This document shows, in pieces, positions 1-4,810 of a DNA stretch of 5,213 nucleotides; position 1 is the first letter of the stretch, and each line of letters starts with the position of its first letter. A program made the position numbers and the translations under genes. Under the pieces are notes generated by a model that saw only the letters and a program-made list of their open reading frames with translations, did no database searches and was not told the DNA's origin. Location: the NCBI GenBank assembly GCA_902797005.1, contig CADBRE010000111.1, forward strand, positions 1-5,213, written 5' to 3'. Origin of the DNA: an uncultured Erysipelotrichaceae bacterium. GTDB lineage: Bacteria; Bacillota_I; Bacilli_A; RF39; UBA660.

Positions 1-610
1 AAGTAAAAGTAAATATGTTCATAAATAGCAATGGTATGATATATTTTGAAATTAAGCACAGGTATTTAAATATTGAGAATGGTTCTAGTGTTAATAAGTA
101 AGTAGTTGTTAACACTGTTAGAGTAATTATTAACATATAAAGTATTGTTAACAACATTTGAGTTATTACTTTGGATAAAAGAATTGTTTCTCGTTTATGT
201 GATGACTGGAACATATATCTAATTGTTTTACTTTTTAAATCATAACTAATGCTATGAAAAGAGTTAAATATTACTATTATTCCTAATAGATAAAATAGTG
301 CTGTTGACTTTTCAAGAATGCTTTGTGATTTTGTATATTCTTTATGAGCGTTAGTTTTGTTAATACTTGACATTTCATTAAAATAATCGTCATATTCTTC
401 TTTATATTTTTCATAGTTTCCATATTTATTAATATTTTTATATTCACTTTCAGTTAAGTAAGGTGATACCTCAATAAGTGTGTTTTCTTTTATGGCATTT
501 CTATTTACACATATGTATAAAATACTTGCAAATATGATTAACAATATGGTAATTAAAAAACTTTTCTTTCTAGTTTCTTTATATAAGTCTGCTTTAATTA
601 ATTTAATCAT
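1..610 (-). CDS. ABC-2 type permease subunit, partial (3' end outside window)
   Basis: Open frame of 203 codons with no stop, running off the left edge. It is the likely membrane partner of the ATPase encoded just upstream. The ATG (610-608) overlaps the last 8 bases of the ATPase gene, which implies translational coupling. The N-terminus (MIKLIKADLYKETRKKSF) is a basic cytoplasmic stretch leading into a hydrophobic segment at about residues 18-36, as in many ABC-2 permeases. A charged, Tyr/Glu/Lys-rich stretch follows (about 37-100), probably the extracytoplasmic loop. Further hydrophobic segments lie at about 104-121, 150-172 and 185 onward. No ATP-binding motif is present. The assignment rests on topology and gene context, because ABC-2 permeases diverge strongly in sequence. 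The substrate cannot be told; bacitracin-type resistance or lantibiotic immunity exporters have this two-gene form. Confidence 0.85.
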   Translation of the reverse strand, partial: MIKLIKADLYKETRKKSFLITILLIIFASILYICVNRNAIKENTLIEVSPYLTESEYKNINKYGNYEKYKEEYDDYFNEMSSINKTNAHKEYTKSQSILEKSTALFYLLGIIVIFNSFHSISYDLKSKTIRYMFQSSHKRETILLSKVITQMLLTILYMLIITLTVLTTTYLLTLEPFSIFKYLCLISKYIIPLLFMNIFTFT

Positions 611-1301
611 GGCTTCCCTCCATAAGTTTAATCAACATATTTTCTAAGTCGTCTTCTGCAGGAGCCTTTTTTTCTATTTTTCTTTGTTCGATTTTGTGAT
701 TGTTTAAGAATAGTATTTCATCAGCTATTTTTTCTATTTCAGGTATTATATGGGATGAAACTATAATTGTTTTGTCTTTTAATGAACATAATAGATTCCT
801 TAAATCTTTAATTCCTTTAGGATCAAGCCCGTTTATTGGTTCGTCTAACACTAGTATATCTGGGTCTTTAAGTAAGCTAATTGCTATTCCGAGTCTTTGT
901 TTCATTCCAAGTGAGAAATGTTTTACTAGCTTTTTTCCTGTGTTTAAAGATACTATTTCTAATACTTTTGGTACTCTTTCTAGTGGTACATCATAACATA
1001 AGGCAAAGTATCTTAGGTTTTCTTCTGCTGACAGAAAGTCATAAAAACTTACATAATCTACAATTCCACTTATTGATTCTCTAGTTTCTTTATAGTCTTT
1101 TCTTATATTGTATCCATTTATGAATATTTGACCATTAAAAGATATTAGACCTAGAAGTGTTTTGAGAACTGTTGACTTACCACTTCCGTTAGGACCGACT
1201 AATCCATATATTTTTCCTTTCTCCAGTTTAAAATTAATGTTATCTAAAATTCTGTTATTTTTTATTTCTTTTGTTAAGTTTGTTACTTCAACTGTATTCA
1301 T
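603..1301 (-). CDS. ABC transporter ATP-binding protein (BcrA/NatA-like)
   Basis: Cytoplasmic nucleotide-binding subunit of an exporter; 232 aa, a normal length for this class. Visible motifs: Walker A GPNGSGKST (residues 36-44); signature FSLGMKQRLGIA (129-140), the SLGMK variant typical of the BcrA/drug-export subgroup rather than canonical LSGGQ; Walker B ILVLDEP with catalytic Glu154; D-loop GLDP (159-162 region); H-switch SSH with His184. The usual Q-loop glutamine is not obvious: the region reads GIVDYVSFYDFLSAEENL, and related bacitracin-type ATPases also lack a clear Gln there. The start is supported by an AAAGGAG Shine-Dalgarno sequence 10 nt upstream. The next gene is the permease, overlapping by 8 bp. 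The KilA-N gene ends 85 bp upstream with no convincing terminator between, so read-through is possible. Function as an ABC ATPase is certain; the transported substrate is unknown. Confidence 0.97.
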   Translation of the reverse strand: MNTVEVTNLTKEIKNNRILDNINFKLEKGKIYGLVGPNGSGKSTVLKTLLGLISFNGQIFINGYNIRKDYKETRESISGIVDYVSFYDFLSAEENLRYFALCYDVPLERVPKVLEIVSLNTGKKLVKHFSLGMKQRLGIAISLLKDPDILVLDEPINGLDPKGIKDLRNLLCSLKDKTIIVSSHIIPEIEKIADEILFLNNHKIEQRKIEKKAPAEDDLENMLIKLMEGSHD

Positions 1302-1311
1302 TATTTTATCT

Positions 1312-1318
1312 CTCCTTT
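1312..1318 (-). promoter_or_regulatory. Shine-Dalgarno site of the ABC ATPase gene
   Basis: Minus-strand AAAGGAG lies 10 nt before the ATG at 1301. It fixes the start of the ATPase. No convincing promoter could be placed in the 85-bp gap (1302-1386) between this gene and the KilA-N gene. Confidence 0.8.
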
Positions 1319-1386
1319 TTTTAGTTAATAAACTTTTTATTATGGTTGTTAATTACTGTTTATTCTTCTTTCTTGATTTATTTTGC

Positions 1387-2247
1387 TTAAATTAATTTTT
1401 TATTTTTTTCTATTTTTTGTATACCAAGTATATTTTTATCGTTTGACAATATACTCATTTCTTTTCGAGCAGTTTCATTTAATTTTTCCATCCTTTCACT
1501 TTGCTTTATTTTATTTTCTATCATACTTGCATTTAACACTTCTAGATTACTTAAAACAACTAAGTGTAAAATGTCAGCGTTATCTCTAATATTTCCTTTT
1601 AAGTTAGGATTACTATTTTTCCATTCTTTGGCAGTTTGCCCAAATAATGCTACATTTATTACATCTGCTTCGTCAGCGTATACATATTGTTTTTGTTTTT
1701 CTGTAAGTTTAGACACAATATTTTCTTTTATACTATTTGTATGAATTCTATAGTTAGTCTTAGTAAGCATTCTTCGTACTGACCATTCTACTTCATTGTG
1801 ATTATTTTCATTATATTTCAGTCTTTCAAATTCTTTAATTAAGTATAATTTAAACGCTGGGTCTATCCAAGAAGCAAATTCTAATGCTATGTCTGGATGC
1901 GCAAACGTTCCACCATCATATTTTCCTCTTTTGCTAATAAAGCCTATTGCATTTGTTAAATGTATCCATCTAGATGGACTCATCGTAAAAGACTGAGTTG
2001 CTGAATCATTTTTAAACTCGCGAGATTCCGCTAGTTTAAAATTTTCATTAAACAATTCTTCCCATAATGAGTAAAAATCAAAAGAACTTTTATTGCTCAT
2101 CCATTTTATAATAACATCACCAGGATTATCATTGTTTTTATATCTAGCTAAGTCTGTTAAGGAAATATAATCTGTATTATTTATTCTTATTACATTAATT
2201 AAATTGTCCTTTACTTTTATTCTTGTTTTTATTGTTTTACTGTTCAT
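1387..2247 (-). CDS. KilA-N domain-containing protein
   Basis: 286 aa from the ATG at 2247. The frame is open to a GTG at 2259, but that GTG lies inside the Shine-Dalgarno sequence GTGAGG, which sits 6 nt before the ATG, so the shorter start is chosen. Residues about 18-145 form a KilA-N domain, a DNA-binding fold common in phages, large DNA viruses and mobile islands. The diagnostic part is YISLTDLARYKN (27-38), then WIHLTNAIGFISKRGKYDGG (94-113), then TFAHPDIALEFASWIDPAFK (114-133), followed by YLIKEFERLK. A second conserved-looking region (about 180-245: LTEKQKQYVYADEADVINVA, then LFGQTAKEWK and NADILHLVVLSNLE) resembles the C-terminal part seen in chromosomal KilA-N proteins of gut bacteria. 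A charged, probably coiled-coil tail (about 243-286) ends the protein. There is no signal peptide or membrane segment. The biological role of this subgroup is not established; DNA binding is inferred from the domain. Confidence 0.9.
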   Translation of the reverse strand: MNSKTIKTRIKVKDNLINVIRINNTDYISLTDLARYKNNDNPGDVIIKWMSNKSSFDFYSLWEELFNENFKLAESREFKNDSATQSFTMSPSRWIHLTNAIGFISKRGKYDGGTFAHPDIALEFASWIDPAFKLYLIKEFERLKYNENNHNEVEWSVRRMLTKTNYRIHTNSIKENIVSKLTEKQKQYVYADEADVINVALFGQTAKEWKNSNPNLKGNIRDNADILHLVVLSNLEVLNASMIENKIKQSERMEKLNETARKEMSILSNDKNILGIQKIEKNKKLI

Positions 2248-2253
2248 TTTAAA

Positions 2254-2259
2254 CCTCAC
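2254..2259 (-). promoter_or_regulatory. Shine-Dalgarno site deciding the KilA-N gene start
   Basis: Minus-strand GTGAGG lies 6 nt before ATG (2247-2245). Its first three bases are the GTG that could be misread as an upstream start codon. No other ribosome-binding site precedes that GTG. Confidence 0.75.
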
Positions 2260-2270
2260 ATTCTTTATTA

Positions 2271-2300
2271 ATTAAAATATTACTTTTCCTTTGTTGTAAA
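2271..2300 (-). promoter_or_regulatory. Possible promoter of the KilA-N gene
   Basis: On the minus strand a TTTACA box (2300-2295; one mismatch from TTGACA) and a TTTAAT box (2276-2271; one mismatch from TATAAT) are 18 nt apart. Transcription would start near 2264, shortly before the Shine-Dalgarno site. The surrounding DNA is so AT-rich that chance matches are likely. Confidence 0.35.
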
Positions 2301-2309
2301 CTCTTTTTA

Positions 2310-2400
2310 CTAATTTATTGATATTCTTTTAATAGCTAGAGCAACTAACCAACCCCAGTTTAGACTAGATCCACCAGAATAGTCTTCTGAACCAACTCAT
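2310..2400 (-). pseudogene. Candidate small-protein gene with a +1 frame break (or short leader ORF)
   Basis: A near-ideal ribosome-binding site (minus-strand AAAGGTGG, 2415-2408) sits 7 nt before an ATG (2400-2398). From that ATG only 11 codons follow (MSWFRRLFWWI) before TAG at 2367-2365. In the +1 frame, directly after the ATG, 28 codons are open to TAG at 2312-2310; they include YSGGSSLNWGWLVALA, a Gly/Ser-rich then hydrophobic stretch ending in a basic tail. Skipping one base after the ATG would join start and long frame into a 29-aa peptide. So this may be a mini-gene broken by a one-base insertion, a gene using a +1 frameshift, a genuine 11-aa Trp-rich leader peptide upstream of the KilA-N gene (2247), or chance. 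I do not recognise a family. It lies between the terminator at 2457-2490 and the KilA-N gene. Confidence 0.35.
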
Positions 2401-2407
2401 TTTTACA

Positions 2408-2415
2408 CCACCTTT
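2408..2415 (-). promoter_or_regulatory. Strong Shine-Dalgarno site without an intact gene
   Basis: Minus-strand AAAGGTGG, followed by TGTAAAA and then ATG at 2400. Complementarity to the 16S rRNA 3' end and 7-nt spacing are as good as for any gene in the window, although the frame behind it closes after 11 codons. Confidence 0.55.
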
Positions 2416-2417
2416 CT

Positions 2418-2445
2418 AACACAGTCTTTCTGTGTTTGCTTTATA
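2418..2445 (-). promoter_or_regulatory. TATAAA box followed by a 7-bp hairpin ahead of the mini-gene
   Basis: The minus strand shows TATAAA (2445-2440), then a perfect inverted repeat AACACAG / CTGTGTT (2436-2430 and 2424-2418) with a 5-nt loop, 2 nt before the strong ribosome-binding site. The repeat could be an operator or a 5'-end RNA hairpin. No clear -35 box was found. The inverted repeat is seen directly; the promoter role is inferred. Confidence 0.35.
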
Positions 2446-2456
2446 CACTAGCACAC

Positions 2457-2490
2457 AAAAAAAGCCTTGTCAAACAGCGACTTTTGGCTT
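2457..2490 (-). terminator. Rho-independent terminator, probably for the AAA+ ATPase gene
   Basis: On the minus strand, AAGCC (2490-2486) pairs with GGCTT (2466-2462). An inner GTC/GAC pairing is separated by an internal loop, and the stem runs straight into a tract of seven T (2463-2457). It lies about 135 bp downstream of the AAA+ stop codon and ahead of the mini-gene, so it would separate the AAA+ transcript from the KilA-N transcript. Confidence 0.6.
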
Positions 2491-2521
2491 CTAATTTTTA
2501 AAATTGGAATGTCTAAAATTT

Positions 2522-2552
2522 AAAATTGACCCCCAAAATGGCGGTCAATTTT
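2522..2552. repeat. 31-bp near-perfect palindrome with AAAATTG repeats around it
   Basis: The arms AAAATTGACC (2522-2531) and GGTCAATTTT (2543-2552) are perfectly complementary. Inside them, after one C/C mismatch, CCA and TGG pair around an AAA loop. The AAAATTG core recurs at 2500-2506 and 2596-2602 and, inverted, inside the right arm. Another 14-bp perfect palindrome, TTTCAATATTGAAA, lies at 2585-2598. Clustered repeats of this type are reminiscent of the multiple terminal repeats of IS21-family elements, but no transposase gene is present here. It could also be an extra terminator or a protein-binding site in the AAA+ 3' region. Confidence 0.7.
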
Positions 2553-2625
2553 AATAATCTTCCAACTCTTTTTTAAAAAGGGTATTTCAATATTGAAAAT
2601 TGAAAGGGAAAATTTCTTAAAAAAA

Positions 2626-3582
2626 TTAATCTAACTTTACATTTTCAGTGTCAAGTATATCCTTAAATTTCTCTTTGAATTCAATTAATCCTTTCTTTTT
2701 TGCATCATCATAAATTGATTTAGAGCTTTTTATTGCTTCATATATATGCTTCATATTTAAAATATTAGTGTTTTCAAATACTGCATTTGAATATGCATTT
2801 GCAAGCATTGTTAAAGCTATGTCTGGGTATCTATTGCCAATTTCGTATATTCTTTTGTATTGGTCAGTTAATTCAACTATAAATCTAAATATTTTTTCTT
2901 TTTGGTAATCGCTATAGTTATCATTAACACCACTTTGTTTTTCTATTTTTGGATAAGTGCCCATAAGTATTTTAACTGTATCTTCTACAGTAGGTTCTTC
3001 GACATCAACTTTTAAGAATCTTCTTAAGAAAGCACGGTCTCTTAAAATGTATGCTTCGTATTCTTCAGTAGTAGTAGCGCCTATCATTTTTATAGTACCT
3101 CTGTCTAGGCCTGGCTTTAGCATATTTGCAAAGTCAACATTTAAGTTTGATGTGTTTCTGCTAACTAATAAGTGTACTTCATCTATAAATAAAATTATGT
3201 TTTCTTTTGTTTTAAGTTCATCTACTAATAGCTGAAGCATATTAACGTCTTGTCCATCTTCAGTATGCACTGTTCCTAAAAGGGCTGATATATTAACTTT
3301 AATTAGTTCATACTTTTTAAGAGCATCAGGCACTAGACCTTTTTGCATTCTATAGCCCATTCCTTCAACAATAGCAGTTTTACCTATACCTGCCTTACCA
3401 ACTAAAAGGGCTGACTTTTCAGGAGTAAGCAATATAAGCATTGCTTCTTTGATTTCTTTATCTCTTCCAATAGCGGGATCAGTGATATAAGTTTTCTTAG
3501 TTAGATTTTCTCCATAAGTATCTAGTACACTAAACTTTTTAGGTTGTTCATTAAAATCTAGTACTTCTAATGTTTCGTTCAT
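2626..3582 (-). CDS. Stand-alone Clp-type D1 AAA+ ATPase
   Basis: 318 aa from the ATG at 3582. A TTG at 3594 is also in frame but just precedes the GGTGAA ribosome-binding site and is rejected. The protein is essentially one AAA+ module like the first ATPase domain of ClpA/ClpB/ClpC. Landmarks: YGENLTKKTYITDPAIGRDK (23-42), matching the 'LT..A..G..DPVIGRD.E' entry of Clp D1; Walker A GKAGIGKT (62-69); Walker B LFIDEVH (131-137; Asp134, Glu135); sensor-1 region GATTTEEY (168-175); candidate arginine fingers in DRAFLRRF (Arg187/Arg188); and RYPDIALTML (251-260), standing where Clp has 'R.LPDKAIDLLDEA'. The Clp N domain, coiled-coil M domain, second ATPase ring and ClpP-binding loop are absent. 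The pore-loop tyrosine motif (KYRGEFE) is replaced by VHTEDGQ (105-111). It is probably an ATP-driven oligomer acting on a protein partner; the target is unknown. It is divergent from tsaE. Confidence 0.9.
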   Translation of the reverse strand: MNETLEVLDFNEQPKKFSVLDTYGENLTKKTYITDPAIGRDKEIKEAMLILLTPEKSALLVGKAGIGKTAIVEGMGYRMQKGLVPDALKKYELIKVNISALLGTVHTEDGQDVNMLQLLVDELKTKENIILFIDEVHLLVSRNTSNLNVDFANMLKPGLDRGTIKMIGATTTEEYEAYILRDRAFLRRFLKVDVEEPTVEDTVKILMGTYPKIEKQSGVNDNYSDYQKEKIFRFIVELTDQYKRIYEIGNRYPDIALTMLANAYSNAVFENTNILNMKHIYEAIKSSKSIYDDAKKKGLIEFKEKFKDILDTENVKLD

Positions 3583-3586
3583 ATAA

Positions 3587-3592
3587 TTCACC
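3587..3592 (-). promoter_or_regulatory. Shine-Dalgarno site deciding the AAA+ gene start
   Basis: Minus-strand GGTGAA lies 4-5 nt before the ATG at 3582. It follows directly after the upstream in-frame TTG (3594-3592), so that TTG is unlikely to be the start. Confidence 0.65.
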
Positions 3593-3598
3593 AATATA

Positions 3599-3628
3599 AT
3601 TATACAATAGTTTTTTCTCTTTTACTAA
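3599..3628 (-). promoter_or_regulatory. Putative promoter of the AAA+ ATPase gene
   Basis: A perfect TATAAT (minus strand, 3604-3599) stands 16 nt before the ATG. A weak -35 match, TTAGTA (3628-3623), lies 18 nt upstream of it. Transcription would begin at about 3592, practically at the ribosome-binding site. Confidence 0.4.
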
Positions 3629-3668
3629 TATAATTAGAAAAATTAGTTGTAAAGTTAACGTTTCACTC

Positions 3669-3698
3669 TTGAATAAGTCTAATATGTAATGTTAAAAT
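3669..3698 (+). promoter_or_regulatory. Putative promoter of tsaE with extended -10
   Basis: TTGAAT (3669-3674) and TAAAAT (3693-3698) are 18 nt apart, and the -10 is preceded by TG plus one base (3690-3692), an extended -10. The predicted transcript start is near 3705, at the edge of the AGAGGTG ribosome-binding site. The divergent AAA+ promoter lies about 40 bp to the left. Confidence 0.45.
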
Positions 3699-3703
3699 GA
3701 AGA

Positions 3704-3710
3704 AGAGGTG
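3704..3710 (+). promoter_or_regulatory. Shine-Dalgarno site deciding the tsaE start
   Basis: AGAGGTG lies 6 nt before ATG 3717. Its terminal GTG (3708-3710) is in frame with tsaE and could be mistaken for a start, but nothing resembling a ribosome-binding site precedes it at the right distance. Confidence 0.75.
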
Positions 3711-3716
3711 CGAGAA

Positions 3717-4172
3717 ATGGATTACAAAATAATTTCAAATTCAGATTTAGATACAATTGAGCTTGCTCAAAATATAGAAAGTGAAAAATTTCCCAATATG
3801 GTTATATGTTTAGAGGGAGATTTAGGAAGTGGTAAAACTTTATTTGCTAAAGCTTTTGCTAAGTCAATGGGTATTACAGAAAATATAACTTCTCCTACAT
3901 TCACTATTATAAAAGAATATACAGGTGAAGATAATTTTAGATTATTCCATATGGATGTATATAGATTAAGTGAAATGAAAGATGATATAGGTATAGAAGA
4001 GTATTTCAAAAAGAAAGGTGTATGTCTTATTGAATGGGCTGATTTGATTGGTGATATACTTCCTAAGAAAAGGCTTGATATTAGAATTAAAATTGTTGAT
4101 GAAAATAAAAGAATATTTACTTTAATTCCTCATGGATTAGAATATGAAGAAGTTTGCCAAAGAGTTGTGTAA
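3717..4172 (+). CDS. tsaE: tRNA threonylcarbamoyladenosine biosynthesis ATPase TsaE
   Basis: 151 aa, normal for the family (formerly YdiB/YjeE). TsaE is the cytoplasmic P-loop ATPase that binds the TsaB-TsaD dimer and keeps the threonylcarbamoyl-transferase cycling during t6A formation at A37 of tRNA. Visible motifs: Walker A GDLGSGKT (34-41); the family-specific SPTFTII (59-65); HMDVYRL (78-84) with the conserved His, Asp, Tyr and Arg; GIEEYF (92-97); and IEWAD (105-109), the Walker B-like strand. The start is the ATG preceded by AGAGGTG. It is the first plus-strand gene, divergent from the AAA+ gene. A strong terminator 11 nt after its stop separates it from tsaB, although its partners are encoded immediately downstream. 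Confidence 0.97.
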   Translation: MDYKIISNSDLDTIELAQNIESEKFPNMVICLEGDLGSGKTLFAKAFAKSMGITENITSPTFTIIKEYTGEDNFRLFHMDVYRLSEMKDDIGIEEYFKKKGVCLIEWADLIGDILPKKRLDIRIKIVDENKRIFTLIPHGLEYEEVCQRVV

Positions 4173-4183
4173 GCGTATGGTCT

Positions 4184-4219
4184 AGGTTTTATGAGATAGT
4201 CATAAAGCCTTTTATTTTT
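4184..4219 (+). terminator. Rho-independent terminator between tsaE and tsaB
   Basis: AGGTTTTATGA (4184-4194) pairs with TCATAAAGCCT (4200-4210) as an 11-bp stem with one G/U pair and a GATAG loop. It is followed by the T-rich tail TTTATTTTT (4211-4219). It starts 11 nt after the tsaE stop codon. It implies that tsaE is transcribed largely as a single gene, or that downstream expression is attenuated. Confidence 0.85.
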
Positions 4220-4229
4220 GGTTAAAAAG

Positions 4230-4238
4230 TGGTAAAAT
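4230..4238 (+). promoter_or_regulatory. Putative extended -10 promoter of tsaB-rimI-tsaD
   Basis: TGGTAAAAT provides TG, one base and a TAAAAT -10 box, the same arrangement as before tsaE. It lies 20 nt before the tsaB ATG. No convincing -35 box exists, since the upstream DNA is the terminator's T tail; extended -10 promoters can work without one. A promoter is expected here because the terminator precedes it. Confidence 0.4.
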
Positions 4239-4245
4239 ATAGCAC

Positions 4246-4254
4246 GAGGTGGAG
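4246..4254 (+). promoter_or_regulatory. Shine-Dalgarno site deciding the tsaB start
   Basis: GAGGTGGAG precedes the ATG at 4259, with AGGTGG spaced 6 nt from it. This rules out the in-frame GTG at 4229, which would add ten residues without homology to TsaB and has no ribosome-binding site. Confidence 0.8.
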
Positions 4255-4258
4255 AAGT

Positions 4259-4810
4259 ATGTACACATTATTTATAGATACTCATGATGAACTAATAACA
4301 GTTGCTCTATTAAATGAAGAAAAAGTTATAGAGAAAACTAAGGAAAGTTTGTATTCTCATGCTGTTTATTTGATGCCTATGGTAGAAAGTATACTTAAAG
4401 AAAATAGTTTAACAGTAAAGGATATTAAAGATATAGTTGCTGTTAATGGACCAGGTAGTTTTACTGGCCTTAGAATAGGACTTTCAGCTGCTAAGGTAAT
4501 GGCTTATTCATTAAATGTTCCTATTTATTTAGTAAGTAGTTTATCTGCATATTTAGTAAGTTCTGATATTAAAGGTAATAAAGAAGCTGTTATTGAAGAT
4601 AATAAAGGTTATTATATAAGTGTGTTTGATGAAAATAATAACTCATTAGTTGAAGAAACATATAAAGAAGATATAAGTGAGTTTAATTATCCAAAAGTAG
4701 AAGAAAAACTTGATGTTAGAAAAGTAGTTAACTATGCTAAAAGTTTTGAACCTGCTAAAACACATTTAGTAAGAGCTAATTATGTTAAGAAAATTGAGGT
4801 TGAAAAGTGA
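4259..4810 (+). CDS. tsaB: t6A synthesis dimerisation subunit TsaB (short form)
   Basis: TsaB (YeaZ) is the non-catalytic, actin-like-fold partner of TsaD; the pair forms the t6A transferase core to which TsaE binds. The N-terminus MYTLFIDTHDELITVALL is the family's first beta hairpin. The region around SHAVYLMPMVESIL (33-46) and the hallmark NGPGSFTGLRIGLSAAK (63-79) are well conserved. The protein is 183 aa, whereas TsaB proteins are usually about 210-240 aa. The N-terminal half looks complete, the middle (about 100-150) is abbreviated, and the end (HLVRANYVKK) aligns with the usual terminal 'P.YLR' segment, so this looks like natural compaction rather than truncation by mutation. Its TGA stop overlaps the GTG start of rimI. 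Function is confident from motif and neighbours. Confidence 0.95.
   Translation: MYTLFIDTHDELITVALLNEEKVIEKTKESLYSHAVYLMPMVESILKENSLTVKDIKDIVAVNGPGSFTGLRIGLSAAKVMAYSLNVPIYLVSSLSAYLVSSDIKGNKEAVIEDNKGYYISVFDENNNSLVEETYKEDISEFNYPKVEEKLDVRKVVNYAKSFEPAKTHLVRANYVKKIEVEK

Larger units (their letters stand above)
2248..2625. other. Gene-poor gap between the KilA-N and AAA+ genes
   Basis: This stretch of about 380 bp has no intact gene above mini-ORF size. It contains, from right to left, a 14-bp palindrome (2585), the 31-bp palindrome (2522), a terminator (2457-2490), a hairpin (2418-2436), the broken mini-gene (2310-2400) and the putative KilA-N promoter. No tRNA, CRISPR array or recognisable riboswitch was seen. 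Confidence 0.6.

Noticed and set aside
1327..1364. Inverted repeat AATAAAC/GTTTATT between the KilA-N and ABC genes as a terminator
   Set aside because: The loop is 24 nt, the 7-bp stem is weak and AT-rich, and no T tract follows on the minus strand.
700..1395. Plus-strand open frames opposite the ABC ATPase
   Set aside because: They are antisense shadows of a gene with complete ABC motifs, lack ribosome-binding sites, and encode low-complexity Ser/Phe/Leu-rich sequences.
1383..1589. Plus-strand frame opposite the KilA-N gene end
   Set aside because: It encodes an almost purely Phe/Leu/Tyr-rich string caused by reading A-rich coding sequence in reverse; no ribosome-binding site.
2365..2400. 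11-codon Trp-rich frame as a classical trp attenuator leader
   Set aside because: No tryptophan biosynthesis or transport gene lies downstream and no alternative terminator/antiterminator pair was found; kept only as one reading of the mini-gene.
2310..2400. tRNA gene on either strand in the gap
   Set aside because: No acceptor stem, anticodon arm or T-loop consensus could be folded from this segment.
2490..2606. CRISPR-like array
   Set aside because: The repeats are 7-10 bp, irregularly spaced and partly inverted; no repeat-spacer periodicity and no cas genes.
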